64,000 bases of DNA from Citrobacter youngae (GCF_003818115.1 NZ_RPOI01000003.1:124001-188000); one strand, 5' to 3'. Positions 12,992 to 21,309 are shown, numbered from the stretch's first letter. Notes: generated from the sequence alone by a model not told the origin. Translations and numbers: made by a program.

Positions 12992-13996
12992 ATGACTGTT
13001 AACCTGAAAAATCGCAATTTTCTCAAACTGCTGGACTACACCCCTGCGGAAATACAGTACCTGATCGATCTGGCTATCGAGTTAAAAACAGCAAAAAAGG
13101 CCGGACGCGAAAGACAGACGCTGGTCGGTAAAAATATCGCGCTGATCTTCGAAAAAACCTCAACCCGCACCCGCTGCGCCTTTGAAGTCGGCGCTTTCGA
13201 TCAGGGCGCACAGGTGACCTACCTCGGCCCAAGCGGCTCGCAGATCGGCCATAAAGAGTCGATGAAAGATACCGCCCGCGTGCTAGGCCGCATGTATGAC
13301 GGCATCGAATACCGCGGCTACGGCCAGGAGATCGTGGAAGAACTGGGACAATTCGCCGGTGTGCCGGTCTGGAACGGGCTAACAAATGAATTTCACCCCA
13401 CCCAGATCCTCGCGGATCTGATGACCATGCTGGAACACGCGCCGGGTAAAACCTTGCCGGAGCTGAGCTTCGCTTACCTCGGTGACGCCCGCAACAACAT
13501 GGGTAATTCGCTGATGGTCGGCGCGGCGAAAATGGGGATGGATATTCGTCTGGTCGCGCCAAAGTCCTTCTGGCCGGACGAGGCGCTGGTTGCCGAATGC
13601 CGCGAAATCGCCAGCGTAACGGGCGCACGCATTACGCTCACGGACGATGTTGCGGAAGGGGTATACGACGTAGATTTCCTCTATACCGATGTCTGGGTTT
13701 CGATGGGCGAACCTAAAGAAGCGTGGGCAGAACGCGTCAGCCTGATGACGCCCTACCAGATTAATCAGCAGGTCATCAATGCGACCGGCAATCCCAATGT
13801 GAAATTCATGCACTGCCTGCCCGCCTTTCATAATGAGCACACCAAAGTGGGCCGTGAAATCGAAGCGGCTTACGGTCTGAAAGGACTTGAAGTCACGGAA
13901 GAGGTATTCGAGTCAGCGCATTCCATCGTCTTCGACGAAGCGGAAAACCGGATGCATACCATCAAAGCGGTCATGGTAGCGACACTCGGCGACTAA
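12992..13996 (+). CDS. arcB: ArcB, catabolic ornithine carbamoyltransferase
   Basis: A 334-residue OTCase in third position of the arc operon. Here it is expected to run in the phosphorolytic direction, turning citrulline and phosphate into ornithine and carbamoyl phosphate. It carries STRTRCAFE (about 56-64), DARNNMGNS and HCLPAFHNE, all shared with argI. The two genes are alike along the whole length, including long near-identical DNA stretches. The frame opens upstream at 12944, but the ATG at 12992 (MTVNLKNRN) after AAGGA gives the family length. The catabolic role is inferred from context, because sequence alone does not separate anabolic from catabolic forms. Confidence 0.94.
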   Translation: MTVNLKNRNFLKLLDYTPAEIQYLIDLAIELKTAKKAGRERQTLVGKNIALIFEKTSTRTRCAFEVGAFDQGAQVTYLGPSGSQIGHKESMKDTARVLGRMYDGIEYRGYGQEIVEELGQFAGVPVWNGLTNEFHPTQILADLMTMLEHAPGKTLPELSFAYLGDARNNMGNSLMVGAAKMGMDIRLVAPKSFWPDEALVAECREIASVTGARITLTDDVAEGVYDVDFLYTDVWVSMGEPKEAWAERVSLMTPYQINQQVINATGNPNVKFMHCLPAFHNEHTKVGREIEAAYGLKGLEVTEEVFESAHSIVFDEAENRMHTIKAVMVATLGD

Positions 13997-14051
13997 CCCC
14001 TGCGGGCGTGTGTCGCCTGGCGGCATATGCCCAAGCTATCCGGAGAACATC

Positions 14052-15455
14052 ATGGGCAAATTCAAATTTCCCAGCGCGTATACCATCCTGTTTATTCTCA
14101 TTGCACTCGTCGCCGTTATGACCTGGATTGTCCCGGCAGGGAAATACCAGATGGCGATGAATGCTACCCTCGGCAAAGAAGTGCCGGTTGCCGGTACTTA
14201 TGCCCCGACCGAGGCGCATCCACAAGGCATAACCGCTGTCCTGCTGGCACCGATTGACGGGCTTTATAACCACGAAACCTACACCGCAGGCGCAATTGAT
14301 GTCGCGCTGTTTGTCCTGATCATCGGTGGGTTTCTCGGCGTGGTAAACAAAACGGGCGCCATCGACGCAGGCATCGAACGCGTGACGGTCAGGCTGAACG
14401 GCAAAGAAGAGTGGATGATCCCCATTCTGATGGGGCTTTTCGCCGCCGGAGGCACGATTTACGGCATGGCGGAAGAATCACTCCCTTTCTACACCTTATT
14501 AGTTCCGGTCATGATGGCCGCGCGCTTTGATCCACTGGTTGCGGCGGCGACCGTGCTACTCGGCGCAGGCATCGGCACGCTCGGTTCGACAATCAACCCT
14601 TTCGCGACGGTTATCGCGGCTAACGCCGCCGGGCTCCCCTTCACCCAGGGCATGCTGATGCGCATTCTGCTGCTGGTCGTCGGCTATGTTATCTGCGTAG
14701 TGTGGGTCATGCGTTATGCGCGCAAAGTCCGCAATCACCCGGAGTTGTCGATTGTGGCGGATAAAATGGAGGAAAACCGCGCGCATTTCCTCGGCAATCG
14801 CGGCAACGCTAACCTTGAATTCACAGCTACGCGTAAGTGGATCCTGCTGATATTCGCCGCCGCCTTTGCGGTAATGATTTATGGCGTCGCGGTACTCGGA
14901 TGGTGGATGGCAGAAATATCCGCAGTCTTTCTGGCTTCTGCGATTATCGTCGGCGTGATTGCCCGCATGAGTGAAGAAGCCTTCACCAGTACCTTCATTG
15001 ACGGTGCGCGGGATCTGCTCGGCGTGGCGCTGATTATCGGCATTGCGCGCGGTATCGTCGTGGTGATGGATAACGGTATGATTACCCACACCATTCTGCA
15101 CAGCGCCGAAAATTTAGTCTCCGGTCTTTTCACCACCATTTTCATCAATGTGACCTACTGGCTGGAAGTATTGCTCTCCTTCCTGGTCCCTTCCTCGTCT
15201 GGTCTGGCGGTGCTCACGATGCCCATTATGGCCCCGCTGGCCGACTTCGCCCATGTGCAAAGGGATCTGGTCGTTACTGCGTACCAATCCGCTTCTGGCA
15301 TTGTGAATCTGATCACCCCCACTTCAGCCGTCGTGATGGGCGGGTTGGCTATCGCTCGCGTTCCTTATGTGCGCTACCTGAAATGGGTCGCCCCGCTCCT
15401 GCTCATTTTGACGTTACTGAACATGGCCGTCCTGAGTATCGGCGCGATGTTGTAG
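14052..15455 (+). CDS. arcD: ArcD, arginine/ornithine antiporter (YfcC/DcuC superfamily)
   Basis: A 467-residue polytopic membrane protein with about 12 hydrophobic segments. It carries the YfcC-type opening FKFPSAYTILFILIALVAVMTWIVPAGKY and the paired conserved loops GLFAAGGTIYGMAEESLPFY and FLVPSSSGLAVLTMPIMAPLADF. Members of this family next to arcABC exchange external arginine for internal ornithine, so the pathway runs without net transport cost. The frame opens at 14010, but the ATG at 14052 follows a GGAG site and starts the conserved protein. The gene ends the operon and is followed by a strong terminator. Substrate assignment comes from context. Confidence 0.9.
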   Translation: MGKFKFPSAYTILFILIALVAVMTWIVPAGKYQMAMNATLGKEVPVAGTYAPTEAHPQGITAVLLAPIDGLYNHETYTAGAIDVALFVLIIGGFLGVVNKTGAIDAGIERVTVRLNGKEEWMIPILMGLFAAGGTIYGMAEESLPFYTLLVPVMMAARFDPLVAAATVLLGAGIGTLGSTINPFATVIAANAAGLPFTQGMLMRILLLVVGYVICVVWVMRYARKVRNHPELSIVADKMEENRAHFLGNRGNANLEFTATRKWILLIFAAAFAVMIYGVAVLGWWMAEISAVFLASAIIVGVIARMSEEAFTSTFIDGARDLLGVALIIGIARGIVVVMDNGMITHTILHSAENLVSGLFTTIFINVTYWLEVLLSFLVPSSSGLAVLTMPIMAPLADFAHVQRDLVVTAYQSASGIVNLITPTSAVVMGGLAIARVPYVRYLKWVAPLLLILTLLNMAVLSIGAML

Positions 15456-15462
15456 CCCTTTT

Positions 15463-15488
15463 AGCCGTCGGATCCCGACGGCTTTTTT
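15463..15488 (+). terminator. Rho-independent terminator of arcACBD
   Basis: A 9-bp GC-rich stem AGCCGTCGG / CCGACGGCT with a 3-nt loop, followed by six T residues. Confidence 0.93.
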
Positions 15489-15599
15489 GAGCGCACTCTC
15501 GTTTTTCTGCGCAACCGCCCGTTTGAGCCGTTATTGATACTGCAAATGTGGTGAATTTCGCCATCACATTGATACAAATGATAAACTTAGGGTGTATTT

Positions 15600-16079
15600 A
15601 TGAAGGAATTCGATGATTACTCGACCAAAGAGCAGAAACAATTGGCGATTTGTCAGCGCCTGATAAGCGAAAAAAGCTACCTTTCTCAGGAAGCGCTTCG
15701 CCGCGATCTCCAACACCATGGTTTTACCGGAATTAGCCAGTCAACGGTATCCCGTCTGCTGAAACTGCTCGGGGCTATAAAAATAAGAAATACAAAAGGG
15801 CAAAAAATTTATTCTGTAAATCCGCAATCGCGACCCGCGCCGGATGCTGCCCGATCGATTGCTGAAATGGTGGTCAGCGTGGAACACAATAGCGAGTTTA
15901 TCCTCATTCATACTGCAGCAGGTTATGGCCGTGCCGTTGCCAGAATCCTCGATTACCACGCGTTACCAGAGATTCTGGGTGTCATCGCTGGCAGCAGTAT
16001 TGTCTGGGTTGCGCCGCGAGTCGTGCAGCGAACGGGACTGGTGCACAAGCAGATTAACTATCTATTTAAAATGAATTAA
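15600..16079 (+). CDS. ArgR-family regulator of the arc locus (ArgR2)
   Basis: A 159-residue ArgR/AhrC homologue, probably orthologous to the Salmonella regulator encoded beside its arginine deiminase genes (STM4463 in my memory). The N-terminal winged helix is intact, with the recognition segment GFTGISQSTVSRLL at about 41-54. The oligomerisation and ligand domain is recognisable from ILIHTAAGYGRAVARILD (about 101-118). However, the GDD motif whose Asp residues hold arginine in E. coli ArgR is replaced here by GSS at 131-133. Ligand response may therefore differ. It has its own promoter region after the arcD terminator, and an ARG box overlaps its stop codon. Confidence 0.88.
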   Translation: MKEFDDYSTKEQKQLAICQRLISEKSYLSQEALRRDLQHHGFTGISQSTVSRLLKLLGAIKIRNTKGQKIYSVNPQSRPAPDAARSIAEMVVSVEHNSEFILIHTAAGYGRAVARILDYHALPEILGVIAGSSIVWVAPRVVQRTGLVHKQINYLFKMN

Positions 16080-16087
16080 AATTCATA
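16070..16087 (+). promoter_or_regulatory. Single strong ARG box between argR2 and pyrBI
   Basis: AATGAATTAAAATTCATA contains TGAAT-N4-ATTCA exactly, a perfect core ARG box. It overlaps the stop codon of the ArgR-like gene and lies about 65 bp upstream of the pyrBI -10 box. A second, degenerate copy (TGAATAAATCGTGCA) starts at 16102. The usual 3-bp spacing to a second box is absent. Confidence 0.7.
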
Positions 16088-16125
16088 AGAACCGTTTGCG
16101 ATGAATAAATCGTGCATTTTTCGCT

Positions 16126-16152
16126 TGATCCCATAACGGAGCTGAGTATAAT
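16126..16152 (+). promoter_or_regulatory. pyrBI promoter
   Basis: A TTGATC -35 and a perfect TATAAT -10 (16147-16152), separated by about 16 bp. The initially transcribed region reads as in E. coli pyrBI (AATTTGCCGGGAGGATGT), so the UTP-sensitive initiation described there is expected. Confidence 0.85.
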
Positions 16153-16177
16153 CGCGGACAATTTGCCGGGAGGATGT

Positions 16178-16279
16178 ATGGTTCAGTGTGTACGACATTT
16201 TGTCTTACCGCGTCTGAAAAAGGACGCTGGCCTGCCGTTTTTCTTTCCGTTGATCATCCATTCCGAGCCCCTCAATTGA
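16178..16279 (+). CDS. pyrL: PyrL, pyrBI leader peptide (33 aa)
   Basis: The leader peptide starts MVQCVRHFVLPRLKKDAGLP and ends ...SEPLN. Coupled transcription and translation through this reading frame prevents the downstream attenuator from forming when UTP is low and RNA polymerase pauses in the U-rich stretch (CCGTTTTTCTTTCC). In E. coli the leader is 44 codons and runs past the attenuator. Here the codon after Asn-33 is TGA where E. coli has CGA, so the peptide stops inside the terminator loop. A ribosome reaching that stop still covers the ascending stem, so attenuation control should work. Confidence 0.93.
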   Translation: MVQCVRHFVLPRLKKDAGLPFFFPLIIHSEPLN

Positions 16280-16292
16280 GGGGCTTTTTTTT
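16265..16292 (+). terminator. pyrBI attenuator
   Basis: Stem AGCCCCTC / GAGGGGCT with an AATT loop, followed by eight or more T residues and placed 23 bp before pyrB. It is the UTP-controlled transcription attenuator of the operon. Confidence 0.95.
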
Positions 16293-16315
16293 TGCCCAGG
16301 CGTCAGGAGATAAAC

Positions 16316-17251
16316 ATGGCTAACCCGCTCTATCAAAAACACATCATTTCCATAAACGACCTCAGCCGCGACGACCTCAATCTGGTCCTCGCGACGGCGG
16401 CGAAATTAAAAGCCAACCCGCAGCCGGAGCTGTTAAAGCATAAGGTCATCGCCAGCTGCTTCTTTGAGGCGTCAACCCGCACCCGTTTATCCTTTGAAAC
16501 CTCGATGCACCGCCTGGGCGCCAGCGTGGTAGGTTTCTCTGACAGCAGCAACACGTCGCTTGGCAAAAAAGGCGAAACGCTGGCCGACACCATTTCCGTC
16601 ATCAGCACTTATGTCGACGCCATCGTGATGCGTCACCCGCAGGAAGGTGCTGCGCGTCTGGCAACGGAGTTCTCCGGTAACGTTCCGGTACTGAACGCCG
16701 GCGACGGCTCCAACCAACACCCGACCCAAACGCTGCTGGATCTGTTTACCATTCAGGAAACGCAGGGTCGCCTGGACAATCTGCACATCGCCATGGTGGG
16801 CGACCTGAAATATGGCCGCACCGTCCACTCCCTGACCCAGGCGCTGGCGAAGTTTGAAGGTAACCGCTTCTACTTTATCGCCCCGGACGCGCTGGCCATG
16901 CCGCAATACATTCTGGATATGCTGAATGAAAAAGGTATTGCCTGGAGCCTGCACGGCACTATCGAAGAGGTGATGGCGGAGGTCGATATCCTCTACATGA
17001 CCCGCGTACAAAAAGAGCGTCTGGACCCGTCCGAATACGCCAACGTGAAAGCACAGTTTGTTCTGCGCGCCAGCGATCTGGCGGGAGCCAAAGAGAACAT
17101 GAAGGTGCTGCATCCGCTGCCGCGCATCGATGAGATCACCACCGATGTCGATAAGACGCCGCACGCCTGGTATTTCCAGCAGGCTGGCAACGGCATCTTC
17201 GCCCGCCAGGCGTTACTGGCACTGGTACTGAATAGCGAACTGGCACTGTAA
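16316..17251 (+). CDS. pyrB: PyrB, aspartate carbamoyltransferase catalytic subunit
   Basis: A 311-residue catalytic chain that makes N-carbamoyl-aspartate from aspartate and carbamoyl phosphate, the committed step of pyrimidine synthesis. The phosphate-binding loop [11 protein letters not shown] (about 53-63), the catalytic [10 protein letters not shown] (about 134-143) and the C-terminal HPLPRIDEI (about 265-273) are all present. The ATG at 16316 after AGGAG gives the exact family length, and upstream in-frame codons lie within the attenuator. It assembles with pyrI into the c6r6 holoenzyme. Confidence 0.98.
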   Translation: MANPLYQKHIISINDLSRDDLNLVLATAAKLKANPQPELLKHKVIASCFFEASTRTRLSFETSMHRLGASVVGFSDSSNTSLGKKGETLADTISVISTYVDAIVMRHPQEGAARLATEFSGNVPVLNAGDGSNQHPTQTLLDLFTIQETQGRLDNLHIAMVGDLKYGRTVHSLTQALAKFEGNRFYFIAPDALAMPQYILDMLNEKGIAWSLHGTIEEVMAEVDILYMTRVQKERLDPSEYANVKAQFVLRASDLAGAKENMKVLHPLPRIDEITTDVDKTPHAWYFQQAGNGIFARQALLALVLNSELAL

Positions 17252-17264
17252 GGGAGAAAAAGAG

Positions 17265-17726
17265 ATGACACACGATAACAAACTGCAGGTTGAAGCCATC
17301 AAACGTGGCACCGTGATTGACCATATCCCCGCACAGGTTGGTTTTAAGCTGCTGACGCTGTTCAAACTGACCGAAACCGACCAGCGCATCACTATCGGAC
17401 TGAACCTGCCGTCTGGCGAGATGGGCCGTAAAGACCTGATTAAAATCGAAAATACCTTCCTGACCGACGAGCAGGTCAACCAGCTCTCCCTGTACGCTCC
17501 GCAGGCAACGGTGAACCGCATTGACGATTACGACGTGGTGGGTAAATCACGCCCCAGCCTGCCGGAGCGCATCGACAACGTGCTGGTGTGCCCGAACAGC
17601 AACTGCATCAGCCATGCTGAGCCGGTTTCTTCCAGTTTTGCAGTGAAAAAACGCGCCGATGACATCGCACTCAAATGCAAATACTGTGAAAAAGAGTTTT
17701 CGCATTATGTGGTGCTGGCCAACTAA
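17265..17726 (+). CDS. pyrI: PyrI, aspartate carbamoyltransferase regulatory subunit
   Basis: A 153-residue regulatory chain. The N-terminal allosteric domain (residues 1-100) binds CTP, UTP and ATP. The C-terminal zinc domain contacts the catalytic chain through four cysteines seen as CPNSNC near 109-114 and CKYC near 138-141. It follows pyrB by 13 bp with a GGGAG ribosome site. The sequence is nearly identical to E. coli PyrI. A degenerate ERIC element follows the stop codon. Confidence 0.98.
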   Translation: MTHDNKLQVEAIKRGTVIDHIPAQVGFKLLTLFKLTETDQRITIGLNLPSGEMGRKDLIKIENTFLTDEQVNQLSLYAPQATVNRIDDYDVVGKSRPSLPERIDNVLVCPNSNCISHAEPVSSSFAVKKRADDIALKCKYCEKEFSHYVVLAN

Positions 17727-17756
17727 TTAGGGTTGGTTATGAAATCCCGGCTCCCG

Positions 17757-17882
17757 TTACACATAAGCATTCGCAATGCATCGAGGCGGCAAGTCCGATT
17801 ATCACTGGGAGCATAGTAAACTATGTGACCAGGGTAAGAGGACGTAGCCAACGAAGAGGCGGTGTGAAGGATGACGTGTATA
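17757..17882. repeat. Diverged ERIC element between pyrI and ridA
   Basis: The central CACTGGGAGCATAGTAAACTATGTGACCAGGGT palindrome and the right-hand GAAGGATGACGTGTATA are recognisable against the ERIC copy at 2017-2148, but with many substitutions. The boundary on the left is approximate. The terminal GTATA joins flanking AT to give TATAAT at 17879-17884, a possible -10 box for ridA. Confidence 0.7.
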
Positions 17883-17926
17883 ATGGGCGGGAACATTCTA
17901 CTACCGCTGTAAATTCAGGAGAAATC

Positions 17927-18313
17927 ATGAGCAAGACTATCGCGACGGAAAATGCACCAGCAGCAATCGGCCCATACGTTCAGGGCGTTGACCTGGGTAG
18001 CATGGTAATCACTTCCGGTCAGATCCCGGTCGATCCGAAAACCGGTGCCGTAGCGGAAGACGTGTCCGCTCAGGCACGTCAGTCGCTGGAAAACGTAAAA
18101 GCTATCGTTGAAGCAGCAGGCCTGAAAGTGGGCGACATCGTAAAAACGACCGTTTTCGTCAAAGACCTGAACGATTTTGCCACCGTCAACGCCACCTACG
18201 AAGCGTTCTTCACCGAGCACAACGCCACCTTCCCGGCGCGTTCTTGCGTAGAAGTTGCCCGTCTGCCGAAAGACGTGAAAATCGAGATTGAAGCGATCGC
18301 CGTTCGTCGCTAA
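17927..18313 (+). CDS. ridA: RidA, 2-iminopropanoate/enamine deaminase
   Basis: A 128-residue YjgF/YER057c/UK114 protein. It hydrolyses reactive imine/enamine intermediates (2-aminoacrylate, 2-aminocrotonate) released by PLP enzymes such as threonine dehydratase, protecting other PLP enzymes from damage. The conserved stretches ENAPAAIGPYVQGV, GQIPVDP and the substrate-arginine segment FPARSCVEVARLPKDVKIEIEAIA are intact. The frame extends upstream to 17825 through ERIC sequence, but the ATG at 17927 behind AGGAG matches the family N-terminus and length. Confidence 0.97.
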   Translation: MSKTIATENAPAAIGPYVQGVDLGSMVITSGQIPVDPKTGAVAEDVSAQARQSLENVKAIVEAAGLKVGDIVKTTVFVKDLNDFATVNATYEAFFTEHNATFPARSCVEVARLPKDVKIEIEAIAVRR

Positions 18314-18325
18314 GTCTTATTAGAG

Positions 18326-18349
18326 AGCCCTGCTCTGGCAGGGTTCCTT
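18326..18349 (+). terminator. Probable terminator of ridA
   Basis: Hairpin AGCCCTGC / GCAGGGTT with a TCTG loop and only a weak T-rich tail (TTCCTT). The convergent unknown gene ends immediately beyond it at 18348, so it may serve both directions. Confidence 0.65.
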
Positions 18350-18716
18350 AAGTATTGCAGCCTATAACTGAAAAAATCAATTCTCTTCCATTATTCTTTA
18401 AGGTGATGGTTTCATTTTCGATTATCCCCACACCCCAATTATATAATTCCATTTCCCCTTTTTGCTGTGATTCTATATTCTCTGAGAAACAGGTTTGTCC
18501 TAAAACCCAGTTCAACCTTGAACTATAAATATTAATTTTAAGATCATCATCACTATCATTCTTCATCTTTTCCAATGTATAAACTACCTTATTGTGAATT
18601 TTAAAACCAACAATATTGTTATATCTTTCAACTGAATTAATAGAAAAAATACAGATAAACATTATAATTAGTAAAAAAAATATTTTTATAGTAGCTCGTC
18701 TTATAAAAGTGTTCAT
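18348..18716 (-). CDS. Unknown small membrane-anchored protein, low GC
   Basis: I do not recognise this protein. The ATG at 18716 overlaps the stop of the preceding gene (ATGA) and stands 8 bp after GGAGA, giving 122 residues. An in-frame ATG at 18731 is possible but less well placed. A basic start (MNTFIRRATIK) is followed by one strong hydrophobic segment (IFFLLIIMFICIFSI, about 11-25), then a roughly 95-residue hydrophilic domain expected to face the periplasm. It contains two cysteines (near CFSEN and at the end, VIGCNT) that could form a disulphide. Base composition is much more AT-rich than the flanking core genes. It is the last of three overlapping genes and a candidate immunity or accessory protein, by position only. 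Confidence 0.65.
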   Translation of the reverse strand: MNTFIRRATIKIFFLLIIMFICIFSINSVERYNNIVGFKIHNKVVYTLEKMKNDSDDDLKINIYSSRLNWVLGQTCFSENIESQQKGEMELYNWGVGIIENETITLKNNGRELIFSVIGCNT

Positions 18717-19132
18717 TGGCCATGTCTCCATAAAAAAGAATAACCAGATGAACCAATGAGCGCTTTATTTTTTCCATGACACTTAATTACCCCCCATTTC
18801 TCTGCGACCAAGGATATATCATTTTCATGTGCAATTTTACGGTAAACGTACCGATAAGGCTGAAATGGATCGTGTAGAGGAGTGTTCATTTCCCTTACAA
18901 TAATATTCCCAGACGATTTCTCCAAATAAACATATAAACCATGCCAGGATAAATTCTTTGCATAGTGGGTATTTGAATCATCGTTACGGCACCATTGTAC
19001 AACCAGAAGATAGTGACTTTCACGTACTGGTAACCAGCAAACCGAAATAATATACAGCATATAACAAAAGGCACAAACTAAAGCGAAAGTAAGTATTTTT
19101 TCTATGTAAAATAAAGTGCCATGCTCAGTCAT
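18713..19132 (-). CDS. Unknown single-pass membrane protein, low GC
   Basis: A 139-residue protein of unknown family. One membrane segment (about residues 11-32, LTFALVCAFCYMLYIISVCWLP) is followed by a soluble region rich in Trp, Tyr and His. Its start overlaps the stop codon of the upstream 224-residue gene by 8 bp, and its own stop overlaps the next start, so all three genes should be translated as one coupled unit. No motif gives a function. The topology (short N-terminus, one anchor, extracytoplasmic domain of about 105 residues) is shared with the next gene although their sequences differ. Confidence 0.65.
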   Translation of the reverse strand: MTEHGTLFYIEKILTFALVCAFCYMLYIISVCWLPVRESHYLLVVQWCRNDDSNTHYAKNLSWHGLYVYLEKSSGNIIVREMNTPLHDPFQPYRYVYRKIAHENDISLVAEKWGVIKCHGKNKALIGSSGYSFLWRHGQ

Positions 19133-19799
19133 GCCATTTTACCTCTGACTCAATGGCACCAAAAATATTGTACTCTCTGGCCAGACACTCCTGATGAAAC
19201 CTCCCCATAAAAGTATCATTCACAGGAACGATACTACCTAAACGAACTCCAGAATTTGCGACACTAACATTCCAGTTATACCTGTCAAAAAACTTAAACT
19301 GAAATGTCAAATTATAACTACATAGTCTACTACCATTGCTCATTGTATTTTTATACTTATCTTCGGTAATTTGCACTCGACCTTTTCCCCAGTATTGATA
19401 ACCTCCTATAGCATAAAACAAGTCTGGATCGCTAGAAATAAAATCATCAGTATTAACATGCGCAGAAGTAAATTCATGCTGACCTGGTGGTAATGTTTTA
19501 CAAAAACTCTTTGCTGCATCCAATAATTGCACATAATTATCCCTTAACTGGGCTGATTTTCCCATCATATCAGTTAAGTTAATATGTATGTCTTCACCCG
19601 TATTTTGCAAATAATGCAGTAAATTTTCTCGTGCAAAAGGATAGCGATACTTTAAATATAAGCTCCCATCAATCAATTGCTCCAGGTAATATTTATAATA
19701 ATAAAATTGATCTGAAAAATGCCCCGCACTGCACCATTCACCACTTCCAACATCAATACTATATTCAGGTTCCTCTCTCCCCAATATATAAGCGTTCAT
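19125..19799 (-). CDS. Unknown soluble protein, possible orphan effector-like domain, low GC
   Basis: A 224-residue protein without signal peptide or membrane segment. The C-terminal third has a memorable pattern: YQYWGKG at 134-140, FDRYNW at 171-176 and FMGRFHQECLARE at 197-209. I have an unverified impression of similar patterns at the C-termini of polymorphic or type VI-associated proteins, and I cannot name the family. It is the first gene of a three-gene overlapping unit whose partners are both membrane-anchored, a layout compatible with toxin plus immunity. AT content is high compared with ridA and the TRAP genes on either side, suggesting horizontal acquisition. No integrase, transposase or target-site repeat is visible nearby. 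Confidence 0.65.
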   Translation of the reverse strand: MNAYILGREEPEYSIDVGSGEWCSAGHFSDQFYYYKYYLEQLIDGSLYLKYRYPFARENLLHYLQNTGEDIHINLTDMMGKSAQLRDNYVQLLDAAKSFCKTLPPGQHEFTSAHVNTDDFISSDPDLFYAIGGYQYWGKGRVQITEDKYKNTMSNGSRLCSYNLTFQFKFFDRYNWNVSVANSGVRLGSIVPVNDTFMGRFHQECLAREYNIFGAIESEVKWHD

Positions 19800-19956
19800 A
19801 ATGCCTCCTGAGAATAATTAACATGACAAGATGTTAACATTTATAATCTAGCGTATTCTGTTGGAAGACACTGGCAATGCCATAATTCAGAAAATATTTA
19901 GCTGCATTGTGTGAAACACAAAAAAAAAGGGGCATGGAAGCCCGGAATGAATTTTG

Positions 19957-19988
19957 GTAGGCCCGGTAAGCGTGAGCGCCACCGGGCA
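19957..19988. repeat. REP element downstream of the TRAP transporter
   Basis: GTAGGCCCGGTAAGCGTGAGCGCCACCGGGCA lies just before the stop codon of the TRAP large-permease gene, in its 3' untranslated region. Confidence 0.85.
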
Positions 19989-19992
19989 TTTA

Positions 19993-21279
19993 TCACATCA
20001 CGCCAAACAATTTCGGCAGGAACAGTGAAATCGCCGGAATGTATGTCACGAGCATCAGCACCAGGAATAGCACGAGGTAGAACGGCAGCATCGCCTTTAC
20101 CACCTGTTCTATTTTCTGCTTACTCACCGCACTGGCCACAAACAGCACCGACCCTACCGGTGGCGTAATAAGGCCGATCCCTAAGTTCACCAGCATGATC
20201 ATGCCAAAATGGACTGGATCAATGCCGAGCGCGTTGGTCACTGGCAGCAGAACCGGCGTCAAAATCAGGATCAGCGGCGCCATATCCATCAGCGTACCGA
20301 TCAGCAGCAGCATGATGTTAATGCACATCAGAATGACGTATTTGTTGTCCGAGATGCTGGTGAAAGCTTCAGTGATACGCATCGGCAACTGCATATAGGT
20401 CATAACGGCGCCGAACGCAGCGGCAAAGCCTATCAGGATCATGACGATCGTGACCGTTTTCACTGTGCGGAACATCAGCTTTGGCAGCTCAGACCATTTA
20501 TAGTCACGATAGATAAACATGGTGACAAAGAAGGCCCAAAGGCAGGCAATCGCCGCAGACTCCGTCGCGGTAAAGATACCTGACAGGATACCGCCCATGA
20601 TGATCACAACCGTCATCAGGCCCCACAGCGTATCGACGAAAATCTTCAGCGCCTGGCGAAACGGCACGCGTTCCCCTTTTGGGTAACCGCGTTTGTGCGC
20701 AAAAGCCACGCACATTACCATCAGACTGAAACTTAACAGCAGGCCCGGTAGGATCCCGGCGATAAACAGTGCAGCAATCGACACCGTTCCGCCTGTAGCC
20801 AGCGAGTAAATAACCGAGTTATGGCTGGGCGGCGTAAGAATCGCCTGCACCGAACCACTGGCCGTTACCGCCGCGGCAAAGTCGCGCGGATAACCTTTTT
20901 TATCCATTTCCGGGATCATTACCGAACCAATGGATGCGGTATCCGCTACAGACGATCCAGAAATAGCGCCAAAAAAGGTTGATGCCACAATGTTTACCAG
21001 CGACAACCCTCCGCGAATAAAGCCAACAAAAATATAGGCAAAGTTCACCAGCCGCCGCGCAATTCCCCCTTCGGCCATAATAGCCCCGGCCAGAATAAAG
21101 AACGGGATCGCCAGCAGCGAAAACTTATTCACCCCACTGGTCAGTTGGATCATCACCGCTTCCAGTGGGATATCAATGTACCAGGCCCCAATGATGGCGC
21201 TAATACCAACCGCGTACGCTACCGGTACCCCAATCGCCAGCATAATGCCGAGCGTAAAGACGAGAATAAATGCATCCAT
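19993..21279 (-). CDS. TRAP transporter large permease (DctM family)
   Basis: A 428-residue membrane protein with about 12 hydrophobic segments, typical of the ion-coupled DctM/SiaM component that carries the translocation path. Conserved family stretches are FSLLAIPFFILAGAIMAEGG (about 52-71), GAISGSSVADTASIGSVMIPEM (about 104-125) and the C-terminal LTPVLLPVTNALGIDP...NLGIGLITPPVG. It works with the small permease upstream and the periplasmic receptor at 21882-22859. No catabolic or regulatory gene adjoins the cluster, so the substrate (probably a carboxylate) is not defined. The start at 21279 follows GAAAGGAAAG. Confidence 0.92.
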   Translation of the reverse strand: MDAFILVFTLGIMLAIGVPVAYAVGISAIIGAWYIDIPLEAVMIQLTSGVNKFSLLAIPFFILAGAIMAEGGIARRLVNFAYIFVGFIRGGLSLVNIVASTFFGAISGSSVADTASIGSVMIPEMDKKGYPRDFAAAVTASGSVQAILTPPSHNSVIYSLATGGTVSIAALFIAGILPGLLLSFSLMVMCVAFAHKRGYPKGERVPFRQALKIFVDTLWGLMTVVIIMGGILSGIFTATESAAIACLWAFFVTMFIYRDYKWSELPKLMFRTVKTVTIVMILIGFAAAFGAVMTYMQLPMRITEAFTSISDNKYVILMCINIMLLLIGTLMDMAPLILILTPVLLPVTNALGIDPVHFGMIMLVNLGIGLITPPVGSVLFVASAVSKQKIEQVVKAMLPFYLVLFLVLMLVTYIPAISLFLPKLFGVM

Positions 21280-21309
21280 CTGCTTTCCTTTCTGAAATGG
21301 GGGCGGTAA

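Noticed and set aside
18348-19799. Prophage or insertion-sequence remnant
   Set aside because: The base composition is foreign-looking, but there is no integrase, transposase, tRNA target or flanking direct repeat.
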